Source of the DNA: Xanthoparmelia taractica
Lineage: Eukaryota > Ascomycota > Lecanoromycetes > Lecanorales > Parmeliaceae
Assembly: GCA_033085395.1 (NCBI GenBank)
Contig: JANQBS010000242.1
Coordinates: 1 to 58,959, forward strand
DNA length: 58,959 nucleotides
Reading direction: 5' to 3'
Below are positions 58,878-58,959 of this stretch, piece after piece; positions within the stretch are counted from its first letter, which is position 1; every line of letters begins with the position of its first letter. A program made the translations under genes and the position numbers. Below the pieces are notes generated by a model. The model searched no databases. It was given only the letters and a program-made list of their open reading frames with translations, and was not told the origin of the DNA.

Positions 58878-58959
58878 TACGAGTCGAAAAGGTGTGATAT
58901 CTATTAAACATAGTCGTTTTTAACTTTTTTTTAACTTTTTTTAAAAAATTATATCTTTT
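58878..58959 (-). mobile_element. hAT-like MITE, copy 8 (cut by window end)
   Basis: TACGAGTCGAAAAGGTGTGA followed by TATCTATTAAACATAGTCG, the same as the right-hand end of the family read inverted, with G-to-A changes in the TIR. The other end and its target duplication lie beyond the window. Confidence 0.9.

Overview
The window is nuclear DNA of a filamentous ascomycete (Pezizomycotina). The genes carry many short introns of about 47-75 bp with GT...AG ends and CTAAT/CTGAC-type branch points. The histones are of the filamentous-ascomycete type, with H2A ending in SQEL. Most of the window shows the signature of repeat-induced point mutation (RIP): very high AT, loss of CpA/TpG, CpG largely kept, and stop-riddled transposon relics. 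A class cannot be fixed; the histones look Leotiomycete- or Sordariomycete-like, at low confidence.

Layout. (1) 1-48.8 kb is a gene-free, AT-rich, RIP-mutated transposon graveyard. It holds a Ty3/Gypsy retrotransposon on + (copy A, 1 to ~5.57 kb, cut by the window start), a second copy on - (copy B, ~12.4-19.78 kb) and the 3' part of a third on - (copy C, 40.75-41.7 kb). It also holds seven complete copies of a ~270 bp MITE with TIRs starting TACGGGTCGGAAAGG and 8-bp target duplications (hAT-like), a 3.29 kb element with related ends (25240-28530), several minisatellites, a tandem duplication near 28.5-29.7 kb and a dispersed repeat shared by 6.77-7.52 and 43.74-44.74 kb. (2) A 526 bp palindromic element with 88-bp arms (48308-48833) sits on the border. 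(3) 48.84-57.05 kb is a normal-composition island with five housekeeping genes: KGD2 (-; E2 of 2-oxoglutarate dehydrogenase), a complex I B22/NDUFB9 LYR-protein gene (+), histone H2A (-) and histone H2B (+) sharing a divergent promoter, and ATG4 (-; autophagy cysteine protease). (4) 57.05-58.96 kb returns to AT-rich repeat DNA, starting with an LTR-like end and finishing in an eighth MITE copy cut by the window end.

How the genes relate. KGD2 and NDUFB9 are both mitochondrial (TCA cycle and respiratory chain) and diverge around a 640 bp spacer that contains a small AT-rich patch. H2A and H2B form the classic divergent pair. ATG4 converges on H2B. I reconstructed exons by hand from reading frame, splice signals and family knowledge. 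All five genes appear intact; the least certain part is exon 1 of KGD2, and one KGD2 intron seems to use a GC donor.

The least expected signals are the MITE family with its target duplications and pre-insertion sites visible inside the window, the related 3.29 kb element that may be its parent, and the palindrome placed exactly on the heterochromatin/euchromatin border. I found no tRNA, rRNA or CRISPR.
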